From DASZBR01 sp035943935 (GTDB lineage Bacteria; Pseudomonadota; Gammaproteobacteria; DASZBR01): DNA of 64,000 bases. Positions within the stretch are counted from its first letter, which is position 1. Each line of letters starts with the position of its first letter. Below are positions 16,076 through 24,448 of this stretch, piece by piece. The notes under the pieces are model-generated. The model had not been told where the DNA came from and did no database searches. It saw only the letters and a program-made list of their open reading frames with translations. The DNA is taken from NCBI GenBank assembly GCA_035943935.1, contig DASZBR010000019.1:140168-204167 (forward strand), given 5' to 3'. The position numbers were made by a program, and so were the translations under genes.

Positions 16076-17533
16076 ATGCTTTCAAAAATATATACTTCAC
16101 AATTAGATGAAAAAACGCTGGAGGATTTCACTATCACCGGCGATATCCCCCCATGGCTTTCAGGCAGTTTCATCAGCAACGGGCCTGCGCAATTTGAAAT
16201 CGGCAATACAACATTCAATCATTGGTTTGACGGTTTCGCGATGCTGAAAAAATTTGAATTTGACGCGGGTCACGTCACTTTTCAAAATCGTTTTCTACGC
16301 TCAGAACAATATGTCAAAAGCCATGAGAATAATAAATTATTTACCAATGAATTTGGCACCTATGCGAGCAACTCGTTACTCGATCGCATTAAACATGCGG
16401 TAAATACCTTACGCAGTGGCGGAAGTTACGATAATTGTAATGTTAATATTTCTTCTGTCGCGGATTGTTTTATTGCAATGACAGAATCGACAAATGTAAT
16501 TGAATTTGATCTCAGTGATTTAAGTACAATCGGCCCGTTTAAATTCAAAGACAGACTTCGAGGTCATACGCAACTCGCCCATCCGCATATCGACAATAAA
16601 ACGGGCGAAACGATTAATGTTATGACAGAATTTGGCAAAGAGATTAAATATCATATTTATAAAATAAAACCTAACAGCAAAAAACGCGAACTGATTAAAA
16701 CCTATATTTCTGCAAAACCCTTTTATATGCACAGTTTTAGCATTACAGCTAATTATGTCATCTTATTTAAATCACCGTTTATGATGAACCAGTTTAGATT
16801 AATGCTAGGCTTGCCGTTTAATAGCTGTGTATCTTGGCAAAAAAATACCCCCTCTTATTTTATTATTATTGACAGAAAAGATGGCTCGGTTCGAGAAATC
16901 GAAGCTGAGCCATTCTTATGCTTTCACAGCGTAAATGCGTATGAAAACAATCATGAATTACTATTAGATTTAATTTGCTACGAGGGCGGAAATCCGTACG
17001 CTGAATTGACTCTTGCGAATCTTAAATCAGAACATCCTGAATTTCATCACGGCGAATTACGGCGTTATATGATTGACTTAAACACACTACGCGCACGCAA
17101 AGAAATATTATCAACAGATTCTATTGAATTTCCCCGATTAAACTATAAAAAAATAAATGGCGAGAATTATAATTTTATGTATACCGCAGCAATGACTGAC
17201 CGAAATCAAAAATTATATAACGCTTTGCAAAAAAACAATATTCAGACGGGGCACTCGCTACGCTTTGAAAAAGCAAATACTTATTTTGGCGAAGCCGTAT
17301 TTATCCCAAAGCCAGACTCACCCATAGAAGACGATGGCATATTGCTGTCCATAGTATTCAATACCAAAACTCAATGCTCTTCTTTAGTTATGCTTGATGC
17401 GCAAACCATGCAACAACGTGCTGAAATATCTCTGCCGTTTCATTTACCCTTAGGCCTTCACGGTAATTTTTTCTCGCGCACAAAAAACAATGTTGTCACT
17501 CCATTATCTCCTCAAGTACAATCTCTTATATGA
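16076..17533 (+). CDS. Carotenoid oxygenase (RPE65/BCO family)
   Basis: 485 residues. The family cleaves carotenoids or related polyenes with a Fe(II) held by four His. Opening pattern: GDIPPWLSGSFISNGPAQFEIG and NHWFDGFAMLKKF. The four candidate iron ligands are in LAHPHID, MHSFSIT, CFHSVNAYE and LGLHGNFF. Closest in style to animal beta-carotene/retinoid oxygenases and to members known from Legionella, more than to plant CCDs. The last codon overlaps the start of the Kdo hydroxylase gene, so the two are translated together. No carotenoid synthesis gene is seen nearby, so the substrate may come from the host (inference). Confidence 0.88.
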   Translation: MLSKIYTSQLDEKTLEDFTITGDIPPWLSGSFISNGPAQFEIGNTTFNHWFDGFAMLKKFEFDAGHVTFQNRFLRSEQYVKSHENNKLFTNEFGTYASNSLLDRIKHAVNTLRSGGSYDNCNVNISSVADCFIAMTESTNVIEFDLSDLSTIGPFKFKDRLRGHTQLAHPHIDNKTGETINVMTEFGKEIKYHIYKIKPNSKKRELIKTYISAKPFYMHSFSITANYVILFKSPFMMNQFRLMLGLPFNSCVSWQKNTPSYFIIIDRKDGSVREIEAEPFLCFHSVNAYENNHELLLDLICYEGGNPYAELTLANLKSEHPEFHHGELRRYMIDLNTLRARKEILSTDSIEFPRLNYKKINGENYNFMYTAAMTDRNQKLYNALQKNNIQTGHSLRFEKANTYFGEAVFIPKPDSPIEDDGILLSIVFNTKTQCSSLVMLDAQTMQQRAEISLPFHLPLGLHGNFFSRTKNNVVTPLSPQVQSLI

Positions 17534-18390
17534 TTACTGAATTTGCCATCACACAATGGACTGAAGCACCCTCACCGACTATTCAATCATCCTTGATTGA
17601 TGAACTGGAACAGGGCCGTGTTTTATTATTCAATCAATTACCGTTTGAATTAAAAGATCATGAAAAAACTTTTTTGACACCCCATATTATTACGACTAAA
17701 AAACGCAAAAATATTAGTTATGATACAAACACTCGCAATATTAAAGGCTCAGATAATATTTTAGTGGCCCAGATGATGGAGCGATTTTCTACATCTGCAA
17801 CGCTATTAGTAAACAATTTATTTCCGCACTATAAAAACCATATAAAAATAGGCCGAACCAGCTTTCGTCCCGTCGAAATAGCGACACGCGCACCACTCTC
17901 GGGCAGCAAAGATGATAGGCTTTTACATGTCGATGCTTTCCCTGCTACACCCGTCGCAGGAAAAAGAATATTACGCTTATTCAGCAATATTCATCCCAAT
18001 AATGGCACACGCGATTGGAGACTGGGGAAAAGCCTTGATGAAGCCATGGAAAAATTTATTCCCGAGATTAAAAAACCTATTCCAGGCTTACGCAAATTAA
18101 AACAATTATTTAATATTACACGCGGCTATCAAACTTTATATGATCATTACATGCTGAATTTACATAATACAATGAAAGCGAATGGAGCGTATCAACAACA
18201 ATATCCTCAAATTTATGCGATGCCCGCACAATCGACATGGATGGTATTTACGGATGTGGCACCGCATGCCGCGATGGGTGGTCAGCATTTATTGGAACAA
18301 ACGTTTTATTTACCGCCGGAAAATATGGCCTTTCCGGAACGCTCGCCGTTAAAAAAGCTTGAGAAATTTATTGGGGAAAAATTAGTTTAA
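17530..18390 (+). CDS. kdoO: Kdo hydroxylase KdoO (Fe(II)/2-oxoglutarate-dependent)
   Basis: 286 residues. The enzyme hydroxylates Kdo in the lipid A-inner core to Ko, which changes the outer surface. Family landmarks: FRPVEIATR, the HxD iron site in LLHVDAF (His133, Asp135), GKRILRLFSNIHPN, YDHYMLNLHNTMK, FTDVAPHAAMGGQHLLEQTFYLP with the distal His, and SPLKKLE near the end. It starts 4 bp inside the carotenoid oxygenase gene. It converges with, and overlaps by 4 bp, the MFS gene at 18387. Confidence 0.9.
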   Translation: MITEFAITQWTEAPSPTIQSSLIDELEQGRVLLFNQLPFELKDHEKTFLTPHIITTKKRKNISYDTNTRNIKGSDNILVAQMMERFSTSATLLVNNLFPHYKNHIKIGRTSFRPVEIATRAPLSGSKDDRLLHVDAFPATPVAGKRILRLFSNIHPNNGTRDWRLGKSLDEAMEKFIPEIKKPIPGLRKLKQLFNITRGYQTLYDHYMLNLHNTMKANGAYQQQYPQIYAMPAQSTWMVFTDVAPHAAMGGQHLLEQTFYLPPENMAFPERSPLKKLEKFIGEKLV

Positions 18391-19628
18391 TCCTTCACAA
18401 AAAACAAACTCACCCACGCCAACACCAAATAAATCGGCAATATAATAAAAGCATGATGATAATCACTTAATGAATAATGCCGCGCGCCATTCACCAATAT
18501 TCCACTCCAATGTAAATCTAAAAATTTTCCAACAAGGGGCTGCGTTACTGCACCCACAATATCACCGCCCGTATTCACCATCGCAATCACGGTTCCCACC
18601 ATTAACACCGAGTTCAGATTTTTCGCTAACACAAACGCTAATAAAATCGCAGCGGAACACAATCCAATCACAAACATCAAAAATCCTATCATCCATAATG
18701 ACAAATGATGACCATAAATTAATATCAATAAACTTAAGCTAGACACAAGGGCAGTCATTTTCATTATAAAACTATGGGCATTGGTCTTATCTGCAATAAA
18801 TCCTAATATTGGTCCACCTACACCAAACCCAATAAATATCCACGACAATAAAAACGACGCTTGCTCTAAACTAATCGGATACGCCGCGCACAAAAACGGA
18901 TTGCCCCACAACCCACCCAAAACGGCCACAGGCGAAAAGGCGCAACCACTATAAATCGCTAACGACCAATTTTTAGGACTTTTTAAAATAGCGATAAGAT
19001 TTTTAACTGAAAAACTCTCAGTCGATTCCTGTTTTTCGACGGGCTTATCACGTGCAATCACAAAGAAAATAATCGCGATAAAAAACCCTGCAAGCGAAAC
19101 ATCAAACAACATTTTTCGCCAACCGATGTGATGCAAAACCGCAACCAAAGGCGCTTCACCAAATACCGCACCCAACATAATCGCAGTGCCTAACAACCCA
19201 CTCACAAATGCAAATTGTTGTGGTTTAAAATGATCCGCACCGCATTTAAGATAACTGATGGTTGCAAAACTGGTTCCCATTCCTATCAACAGTCGCGACA
19301 GTAATGCTGAACCAAAAAATTGAGAATAACTGAAAAACAATGCACCCAATGCACACATCAAAATCGCGACCGGCGTCACTTTTCGCACACCAAATTTATC
19401 TAACAAGGGCCCCGCAAATAGTTGAACAACGATATAACCATAAAAATACATGGCGGCAAGATTGCCCAATTGTGCGCCATTAATATGGAAAGCCTGCATC
19501 AAATTGTCGCTCATAATACCGGGCGAGACTTGCAAGACATATTTATAGAATAAAAACGCAGCAGATAAGGCAATTATCATGAACGGATAATATCGCTGAT
19601 AAAAACTCTGTGGTTTGACATTGGACAT
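18387..19628 (-). CDS. MFS transporter
   Basis: 413 residues with about twelve membrane helices and the MFS loop GPLLDKFGVRKVTP after helix 2. Substrate unknown. It resembles the sugar/metabolite-type MFS proteins numerous in Legionella and Coxiella. A promoter for it is visible at 19759-19788, leaving a leader of about 130 bases. Ends overlapping kdoO from the opposite strand. Confidence 0.85.
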   Translation of the reverse strand: MSNVKPQSFYQRYYPFMIIALSAAFLFYKYVLQVSPGIMSDNLMQAFHINGAQLGNLAAMYFYGYIVVQLFAGPLLDKFGVRKVTPVAILMCALGALFFSYSQFFGSALLSRLLIGMGTSFATISYLKCGADHFKPQQFAFVSGLLGTAIMLGAVFGEAPLVAVLHHIGWRKMLFDVSLAGFFIAIIFFVIARDKPVEKQESTESFSVKNLIAILKSPKNWSLAIYSGCAFSPVAVLGGLWGNPFLCAAYPISLEQASFLLSWIFIGFGVGGPILGFIADKTNAHSFIMKMTALVSSLSLLILIYGHHLSLWMIGFLMFVIGLCSAAILLAFVLAKNLNSVLMVGTVIAMVNTGGDIVGAVTQPLVGKFLDLHWSGILVNGARHYSLSDYHHAFIILPIYLVLAWVSLFFVKD

Positions 19629-19758
19629 AACAAATAACTCTCTTGGTTTTTGGGGAGGGGGTAAATAAACAGCTAAATTTTAGGTAAATAGAGAGTAGTG
19701 CCTAGATGGCACAAGGGTTACACACGCATTGGACAGCAGGGAAAAGTTTCATGGGTTG

Positions 19759-19788
19759 ACTGTACGATAGAGTACAACTCAGTGTCAA
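19759..19788 (-). promoter_or_regulatory. Sigma-70-type promoter of the MFS gene
   Basis: Minus strand: TTGACA (19783-19788), 18-base spacer, TACAGT (19759-19764). The spacer includes TGTAC-N6-GTACA, a small inverted repeat that could be an operator. The sequence to its right (19800-19845) is a single arm of a GTCATCCTGA-type repeat. Confidence 0.5.
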
Positions 19789-19842
19789 GCCACACTGATG
19801 GAGATCCCTCGTCGCAAAAAGACGCGACTCGGGATGACTTCG

Positions 19843-20310
19843 TCACTTTATATGTTTAAGCGGCAGCGCCGTTTTCTCCATCACATTCCGCACGACAAAA
19901 CTCGAATGAACCGTACTCACACCATTAATTTGCGTCAGCTTTTTGAGCAAAAAGTCCTGGTATTCAGCAAGATTTGGCACAACGATTCTTAACATATAAT
20001 CTGCTGTCTGCCCGGCAATTAAATAACACTGCATAACTTCATGTGAAGCTTCCATTATTTTCTCAAAAGCCCCCATTTTCTTAGGATCATGATCTGTTAA
20101 ACCCACCAATATAATAATCGTCAATTGCAAACCAATTTTATCGGGATCCAATACAGCAACATAATTACTGATATATCCCGCTTCTTCGAGTTGATTCACG
20201 CGGCGCAAACACGGCGACGGTGATAACGATACTTTATCAGCGAGTTCTTGATTGCTGATGCGGCTGTTCGCTTGCAGCAACTCTAAAATTCTTTTATCAG
20301 TACGGTCCAT
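19843..20310 (-). CDS. Lrp/AsnC-family transcriptional regulator
   Basis: 155 residues. An N-terminal winged helix-turn-helix (DRTDKRILELLQANSRISNQELADKVSLSPSPCLRRVNQLEEAG) is followed by a RAM ligand-binding domain (VMQCYLIAGQTADYMLRIVV). The family senses amino acids. The ATG at 20310 is preceded by GGGG nine bases upstream; a TTG at 20325 is less likely. The inverted repeat ATTAGCAT-N3-ATGCTAAT just upstream is a probable autoregulatory site. Confidence 0.9.
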   Translation of the reverse strand: MDRTDKRILELLQANSRISNQELADKVSLSPSPCLRRVNQLEEAGYISNYVAVLDPDKIGLQLTIIILVGLTDHDPKKMGAFEKIMEASHEVMQCYLIAGQTADYMLRIVVPNLAEYQDFLLKKLTQINGVSTVHSSFVVRNVMEKTALPLKHIK

Positions 20311-20338
20311 AATATTTAACCCCAATATACAAGCCTAT

Positions 20339-20357
20339 ATTAGCATATTATGCTAAT
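20339..20357. promoter_or_regulatory. Inverted repeat upstream of the Lrp-type gene
   Basis: ATTAGCAT, three bases, ATGCTAAT: perfect 8-bp arms. It lies 29 bases upstream of the Lrp start and 100 bases before the divergent gene at 20459. Lrp/AsnC regulators usually bind such sites at their own promoters. Confidence 0.6.
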
Positions 20358-20372
20358 AATATCCAAATATAT

Positions 20373-20395
20373 GGCATTTTAACAATCATCCACCC
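20373..20395 (+). promoter_or_regulatory. Shared upstream motif, copy 1 (GGCATTTTAACAATCATCCA)
   Basis: The core AACAATCATCCACCC is nearly repeated as CGCAATCATTCACTC at 21248-21264 and AGCAATCATTCACCC at 21699-21713, each some 60-85 bases before the start of a gene in this accessory block. It may be a common regulator site or promoter element. Confidence 0.45.
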
Positions 20396-20458
20396 ATGCC
20401 AGCGCCTTATAATAACTACCGTAAGCAGTACTTTTTAATAAGTTGCGCGAGGTGCACC

Positions 20459-21232
20459 ATGAAAGAAGAAAACGATCCCAGATCGGCTTTACCGGTATTT
20501 TCTGCAGATATTTGGACAGTGATATCAAAACAAACCGACGTTCCTGACTTCGCTAATCTCAGAAGATCGTGCTATGCGCTGTATACGCATCAGCGTATAT
20601 CGCAAGAATTTAATCGACGTCGATGGATTTACTGGTATGGCAACAATGAATATCCATTTGACGAACACAGCAATCCCCATGCAAATATCATATGGAATCA
20701 CTGTTTACGCATTGCAAGAGAAGCGCCGGATGCACAAGCAAATTTAGCGCGTATTTCTCATCACATTGCTTTGCGCGAACCCATTCCAAACAATGGAGAA
20801 AACTGGCCCCCAGAATTGGCCGCAGCCATTAATACAATAATTAATCTTGATGAGGTTCATATTGGCAATCATGAGATCGACGCATTGATTGTCAGCATTG
20901 AAACATTAAATGGCGTCATCGCACCGCAACATCCTATTAATAGCATTGAGCAACGTGAACGGTTTTTTGCCACTCTTAAGACAATAGCGAGATATATTGG
21001 ATTTAGTGTAGGCGGGATTTTTACCGGCGTCGGAATATTGCTTCGCACAGTGGGCCATTCATCGAATATTTCTTACGCTAATATTTTATTGGGTGTTGGC
21101 ACAGCAGGAATTTTTGAAACCATTTCTAATCGAAAATTTAGACAGTGGTGTCATGCGAAATTTTTTCAACCTGCGCCACGCATCATCGATGAAGAAATGC
21201 CATTGATAGCAGAAAATGCTAATACGCTGTAA
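20459..21232 (+). CDS. F-box-like two-helix protein with EEMPLI dileucine motif (paralogue 1)
   Basis: 257 residues, no known family. Residues about 10-55 (FSADIWTVISK ... DFANLRRSCYALY) match the hydrophobic spacing of an F-box. The middle is helical; two membrane helices lie at about 178-215 (ARYIGFSVGGIFTGVGILL and NILLGVGTAGIFETI). After them come the basic FRQWCHAKFF and the acidic tail DEEMPLIAEN, which fits the eukaryotic [DE]xxxL[LI] adaptor signal. Start ATG 20459 follows GCGAGGTGCACC, almost the same leader as paralogue 3 (24909). Similar in order and sequence to the genes at 21764 and 24909. Candidate effector targeting host endolysosomal membranes (inference). Confidence 0.7.
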   Translation: MKEENDPRSALPVFSADIWTVISKQTDVPDFANLRRSCYALYTHQRISQEFNRRRWIYWYGNNEYPFDEHSNPHANIIWNHCLRIAREAPDAQANLARISHHIALREPIPNNGENWPPELAAAINTIINLDEVHIGNHEIDALIVSIETLNGVIAPQHPINSIEQRERFFATLKTIARYIGFSVGGIFTGVGILLRTVGHSSNISYANILLGVGTAGIFETISNRKFRQWCHAKFFQPAPRIIDEEMPLIAENANTL

Positions 21233-21238
21233 AAACAT

Positions 21239-21264
21239 CAGCGTATTCGCAATCATTCACTCAC
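21239..21264 (+). promoter_or_regulatory. Shared upstream motif, copy 2
   Basis: CAGCGTATTCGCAATCATTC then ACTCAC; it matches copies at 20373-20395 and 21691-21713. It lies 65 bases before the start of the small gene at 21329. Confidence 0.45.
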
Positions 21265-21328
21265 GTTACTATCCTAGAATTATAAATCGTCAGCAGTATT
21301 TAATTTAACACTATATGAGGGTTTTATC

Positions 21329-21607
21329 ATGAAAGAGTCTATTAAACGAGCAATACCCATGATTCAAAACGCAGCGACCATTGCCGCAATTGCAGGCGCA
21401 GGAGTGATAACATTCTTTGCGATTAAAGATCGCAATGAAGGTCCACGCCGCACAGTTACATTCCAAGGTATTCCATATACGTTTGGAAGTGACGCATCCG
21501 ACAAAAAAAGCGAGGGGACTGAACATTATATTTGCCCACCGTTTGGCGGACAGTGTAAGTCATTTAACACTGAAGAACAGAAAAGCACCGTGCGTAATCG
21601 CGTATAA
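21329..21607 (+). CDS. Small single-helix membrane protein, unknown
   Basis: 92 residues. One hydrophobic segment (about 10-30, IQNAATIAAIAGAGVITFFAI) is followed by a soluble tail with two Cys (YICPPFGGQCKSF). It is not clearly a paralogue of its neighbours, but has the same upstream motif and stands between two members of the F-box-like family. TGAGGG precedes the ATG. A palindromic terminator follows at 21626-21656. Confidence 0.6.
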   Translation: MKESIKRAIPMIQNAATIAAIAGAGVITFFAIKDRNEGPRRTVTFQGIPYTFGSDASDKKSEGTEHYICPPFGGQCKSFNTEEQKSTVRNRV

Positions 21608-21625
21608 TATTTAGGTTTATTGAGT

Positions 21626-21656
21626 AGTGGCGGGATATTAGCCCGCCACTATTTTT
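21626..21656 (+). terminator. Type B palindrome followed by T-run
   Basis: AGTGGCGGG-N6-CCCGCCACT followed directly by ATTTTTTA. It has the shape of a Rho-independent terminator for the gene at 21329. The same palindrome occurs at 22615-22642, 23572-23600 and, degenerate, at 25697-25722 and 58720-58746. Confidence 0.75.
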
Positions 21657-21690
21657 TAGCAGAAAATTCCAAAAACCCAAAAAAACATAG

Positions 21691-21713
21691 GCGTTTTAGC
21701 AATCATTCACCCC
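21691..21713 (+). promoter_or_regulatory. Shared upstream motif, copy 3
   Basis: GCGTTTTAGCAATCATTCAC then CCC, 51 bases before the ATG at 21764. Closest match to copy 2. Confidence 0.45.
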
Positions 21714-21763
21714 AACAATCTCTTTATACTTTTATAACATTCATTATATAAAGAGTATATTTT

Positions 21764-22597
21764 ATGCAAGAAAATAATAGATTAGCTTTACCCAAAGGCA
21801 ATAATTCAGATGCGTGGATTGAAATATCACGGCGTTTGTCATTACGTGATTTTGCACAACTCCGCGCAGTTTGTTATGCACTCCATGAAAATGAGCGGCT
21901 TCAGGAAGAATTTCAACGTCGACAAAGAATTGACTGGTGTGAAAACCCCATCAATCGCAGTACAAAAAAAGTTGAAATGGACATCATCTGGCAATACTGT
22001 CTCGACCAGGTAACAATTGTGCCAGACTATCAACTCAAACTTAAAGCCATTTTAGAACGCCTCAAAGCAAGACAACAAATCTCAGCTAATGAAGAAGGAT
22101 GGAGCCCGGCTTTCAGAATGGCATTCAACCTAATGTGTGATGATTATATTTTTCTTGTCAGTCAACGAAATGCGTTAATCGACAGCCTTGCATTACTTTG
22201 CTCTGAAAATATCCCCACTGAAAATCCCGGGCAGATCCTTGCACGTGAAGAAGCAATTGGCACAACACGTTGCATCATAAGATTTGGAGGTTTATTTATT
22301 GGAACCATTTTTACGGGCATGGGTTTAGTCGCTATTTTTACCCGTTCGGGTGCTTTTTGGCTTGGCGTTGGTTTTTCCAGTGCAGGTGGAACAGCACTCA
22401 CCGCCACGGCAGTCACTGAAATTGCGACGAATCACCCTATGCGAAATTTCTGTCGTGCTAAATATTCTTCACTCTCTTCTTGCTGGCGAGCACGTTTTTT
22501 TGAACAACCACCTCAAGAAGTCGTGAATGAAGTGAATGAAGAATCACCGTTAATTCCTGACAGGACAAATAGCATTAATAACAACAATAATAAATAA
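21764..22597 (+). CDS. F-box-like two-helix protein with EESPLI dileucine motif (paralogue 2)
   Basis: 277 residues. N-terminus: SDAWIEISRRLSLRDFAQLRAVCYALHENERL, aligned to the F-box-like segment of the genes at 20459 and 24909. Middle domain helical. Two hydrophobic helices at about 170-215 (GGLFIGTIFTGMGLVAIF; FSSAGGTALTATAVTEIA), then a basic MRNFCRAKYSS, a Cys/Trp stretch unique to this copy, and the acidic EVNEESPLIPD. The tail ends in an Asn run (SINNNNNK). More diverged than the other two. TATAAAG-type sequence lies before the ATG. Confidence 0.7.
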   Translation: MQENNRLALPKGNNSDAWIEISRRLSLRDFAQLRAVCYALHENERLQEEFQRRQRIDWCENPINRSTKKVEMDIIWQYCLDQVTIVPDYQLKLKAILERLKARQQISANEEGWSPAFRMAFNLMCDDYIFLVSQRNALIDSLALLCSENIPTENPGQILAREEAIGTTRCIIRFGGLFIGTIFTGMGLVAIFTRSGAFWLGVGFSSAGGTALTATAVTEIATNHPMRNFCRAKYSSLSSCWRARFFEQPPQEVVNEVNEESPLIPDRTNSINNNNNK

Positions 22598-22614
22598 TGG
22601 TTTTTTCCTTTTTT

Positions 22615-22642
22615 CGTGGCGGGACGGTATCCCGCCACTACG
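22615..22642. repeat. Type B palindrome (CGTGGCGGGA...TCCCGCCACTACG)
   Basis: Inverted repeat with a four-base centre, followed by TTTTAATG. It may terminate transcription from 21764. Same sequence as 21626-21651. Confidence 0.75.
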
Positions 22643-22659
22643 TTTTAATGAAATTAAAA

Positions 22660-23253
22660 TTACACAGAAACAATCTCGGCCAATTTATCCCTGTACTTAT
22701 TCTGTTTTTTATATAAATTTGATTTATATAAATCATAAAACATCATAGGATATTCTTCGATACGATTATTATCAGCATCAAAAAAATCAAATCCATTTTT
22801 CTGATAAAACAATATCGACTCTGGCTTCGAATCAACAACAAGAAATCGGCAGCCTATATGTGACATAACACTGATCTGAATATGATTAATAGACCAATCT
22901 AATAATGCTTACCCAAGTCCCTGTCCTTGCACATTCTTATCAACTGCTAACCTAGCAACTTTCGCTGCAGGATATGAATTATATTTCGATGCCGCTGGCG
23001 TTTCCATCGGGCGTTGATGCTTACTCAAAAGAATCTCACTAGTCAGCAATGAAACATAACCCCAGACTCTATTCGCTGAATGTTCGGGATTAATAAGCAC
23101 AAAGGTCTTTGCTATTTCATGTTGATGAAAATCGAAAGCATTGCGTTTAAGGAAAATCTTAAGGGGCGTAAAACTGGGATTACCTAGTGAGAACTTAGAC
23201 ACATCATGTAACTTGGTAATTTGTTCTACAAAAAAGTTATTATTATTTAACAT
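22660..23253 (-). pseudogene. GNAT-type toxin gene broken by one in-frame stop
   Basis: Two pieces in the same frame, 22909-23253 and 22660-22908, make one GNAT acetyltransferase if a TAA at 22909-22911 is read through. The stop falls within the acetyl-CoA loop: QGQGLG then TAA, where the family normally has Lys or Arg. The second piece carries on as ALLDWSINHIQ ... FLVVDSKPESILFYQKNGF, a normal GNAT C-terminal half. TacT/AtaT-like GNAT toxins acetylate aminoacyl-tRNA. The intact partner gene is just upstream. A one-base change (AAA/AAG to TAA needs one substitution) explains it; a sequencing error is possible. Confidence 0.85.
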
Positions 23254-23256
23254 AAC

Positions 23257-23463
23257 TTATTCTCCTCGAATAACTTTACCTTCATTGTCTACTTTGATTG
23301 TTGCACGACCCGTCCTAGCATATTCTTCGGCCAACTTTCTCCCACGTCGAACAGCCGCATCTGCAAATGGATTTGGTGTGGGGTCGCTTATCTGTCGAAG
23401 AAAAGCCTCGGCATCTTCGCCAGTAAGCTCATAACCTGAAAACGTCGATTTCCTAATACTCAT
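23257..23463 (-). CDS. Antitoxin-like partner of the GNAT toxin
   Basis: 68 residues: MSIRKSTFSGYELTGEDAEAFLRQISDPTPN then a helical segment rich in Arg (AVRRGRKLAEEYARTG) and a short strand-rich tail. Small proteins of this type sit before GNAT toxins. The ATG at 23463 has GGAGGG five bases upstream. The toxin frame begins four bases after its stop. It is intact even though the toxin is interrupted. Confidence 0.7.
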   Translation of the reverse strand: MSIRKSTFSGYELTGEDAEAFLRQISDPTPNPFADAAVRRGRKLAEEYARTGRATIKVDNEGKVIRGE

Positions 23464-23571
23464 AATACCCTCCAAAGAACTATTAAAATTACGTGGGAAT
23501 AACTATACGCCTTACTATAGAAAAATAAAGTCATCGCACAATTTATTTTTTTAACCCAAAGCGGCCGATAT

Positions 23572-23600
23572 GTAGTGGCGGGCTGGTATCCCGCCTCTAT
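23572..23600. repeat. Type B palindrome copy
   Basis: GTAGTGGCGGGCTGGTATCC then CGCCTCTAT; arms GGCGGG and CCCGCC. It stands just behind the end of the minus-strand gene at 23606 and may terminate it. Confidence 0.65.
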
Positions 23601-23605
23601 GTTTC

Positions 23606-24388
23606 CTACAATTTATAATTATATGGTATTAGTCCAAACTCTTTATCATATGCACGCTGATGTCGCGCTGATTCATGCCGATTATTTTCCAAAAATGATA
23701 CGTAAAGTTTTTTGCAAAAATTGACATTTGCTTTAAATAATCCAAATTCAGCAGAACGCTTTGCAGAAAGCTGTGTAGACTGGCGTATTATTTCCCGCTC
23801 TCTTCGCACAATATTTTTTAACGCTTCTGAATCAATAGGAATATTCAAATAACCTGCGATTTTTGCCCAAACATCAAGAGGGATTTTCTTGCCCCGCTCA
23901 TGACAACAACTTAATAGCAACAAGTTTTGTATTACATTATCTGATCTAATCTTCGCCTGTAATTCAGGGAAGATAGGTTGATAAAAATTTCCCCACTCAT
24001 GGATGCGTAATCGCCATACATATAAACCTTCGTTTATAGATAAGATCTCATAAGATTTAGATACAATATGAATTAAATCATCTGTAGTTAAAACATGATC
24101 CCCTTTCACTGTCACCAAAAAACCTTCCGCTCGATTTGCTGGATTGCGCCAACTGAAATCAATTTCATAAGCTTGTCCGCGTCTTCTATCATAAGCTCTA
24201 TTGCTATGCCCTAGATCAAAAATAGTAAAGCTACGCCCAATGAGAGTAATTAAGGTACTAACAAAATTTTCTGGAAAATCCCGCTGCTCTGGAAGATCCT
24301 GCTCTCTACATCTCACATCAATTGTTTTATTTTTAGTATTAATACTGATTCTTGCATTTAAAAGTAAATCTCGATAAAAATGACTCAT
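23606..24388 (-). CDS. Unknown 260-residue soluble protein with a weak F-box-like segment
   Basis: No signal peptide or membrane helix, no family recognised. Residues about 175-205 (KKIPLDVWAKIAGYLNIPIDSEAL) have the spacing of an F-box start, as in the three paralogues nearby. The N-terminal 100 residues look like mixed strand/helix; the C-terminus is basic. ATG at 24388 follows GGGAG by eight bases. Upstream is A/T-rich with no PmrA-like box. Stands next to the large hairpin element. Confidence 0.55.
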   Translation of the reverse strand: MSHFYRDLLLNARISINTKNKTIDVRCREQDLPEQRDFPENFVSTLITLIGRSFTIFDLGHSNRAYDRRRGQAYEIDFSWRNPANRAEGFLVTVKGDHVLTTDDLIHIVSKSYEILSINEGLYVWRLRIHEWGNFYQPIFPELQAKIRSDNVIQNLLLLSCCHERGKKIPLDVWAKIAGYLNIPIDSEALKNIVRREREIIRQSTQLSAKRSAEFGLFKANVNFCKKLYVSFLENNRHESARHQRAYDKEFGLIPYNYKL

Positions 24389-24448
24389 GATTATATCTCC
24401 CATGTCGATTAGAATTAATAAAATTAATAAATAGGAATTTAATAAAGA

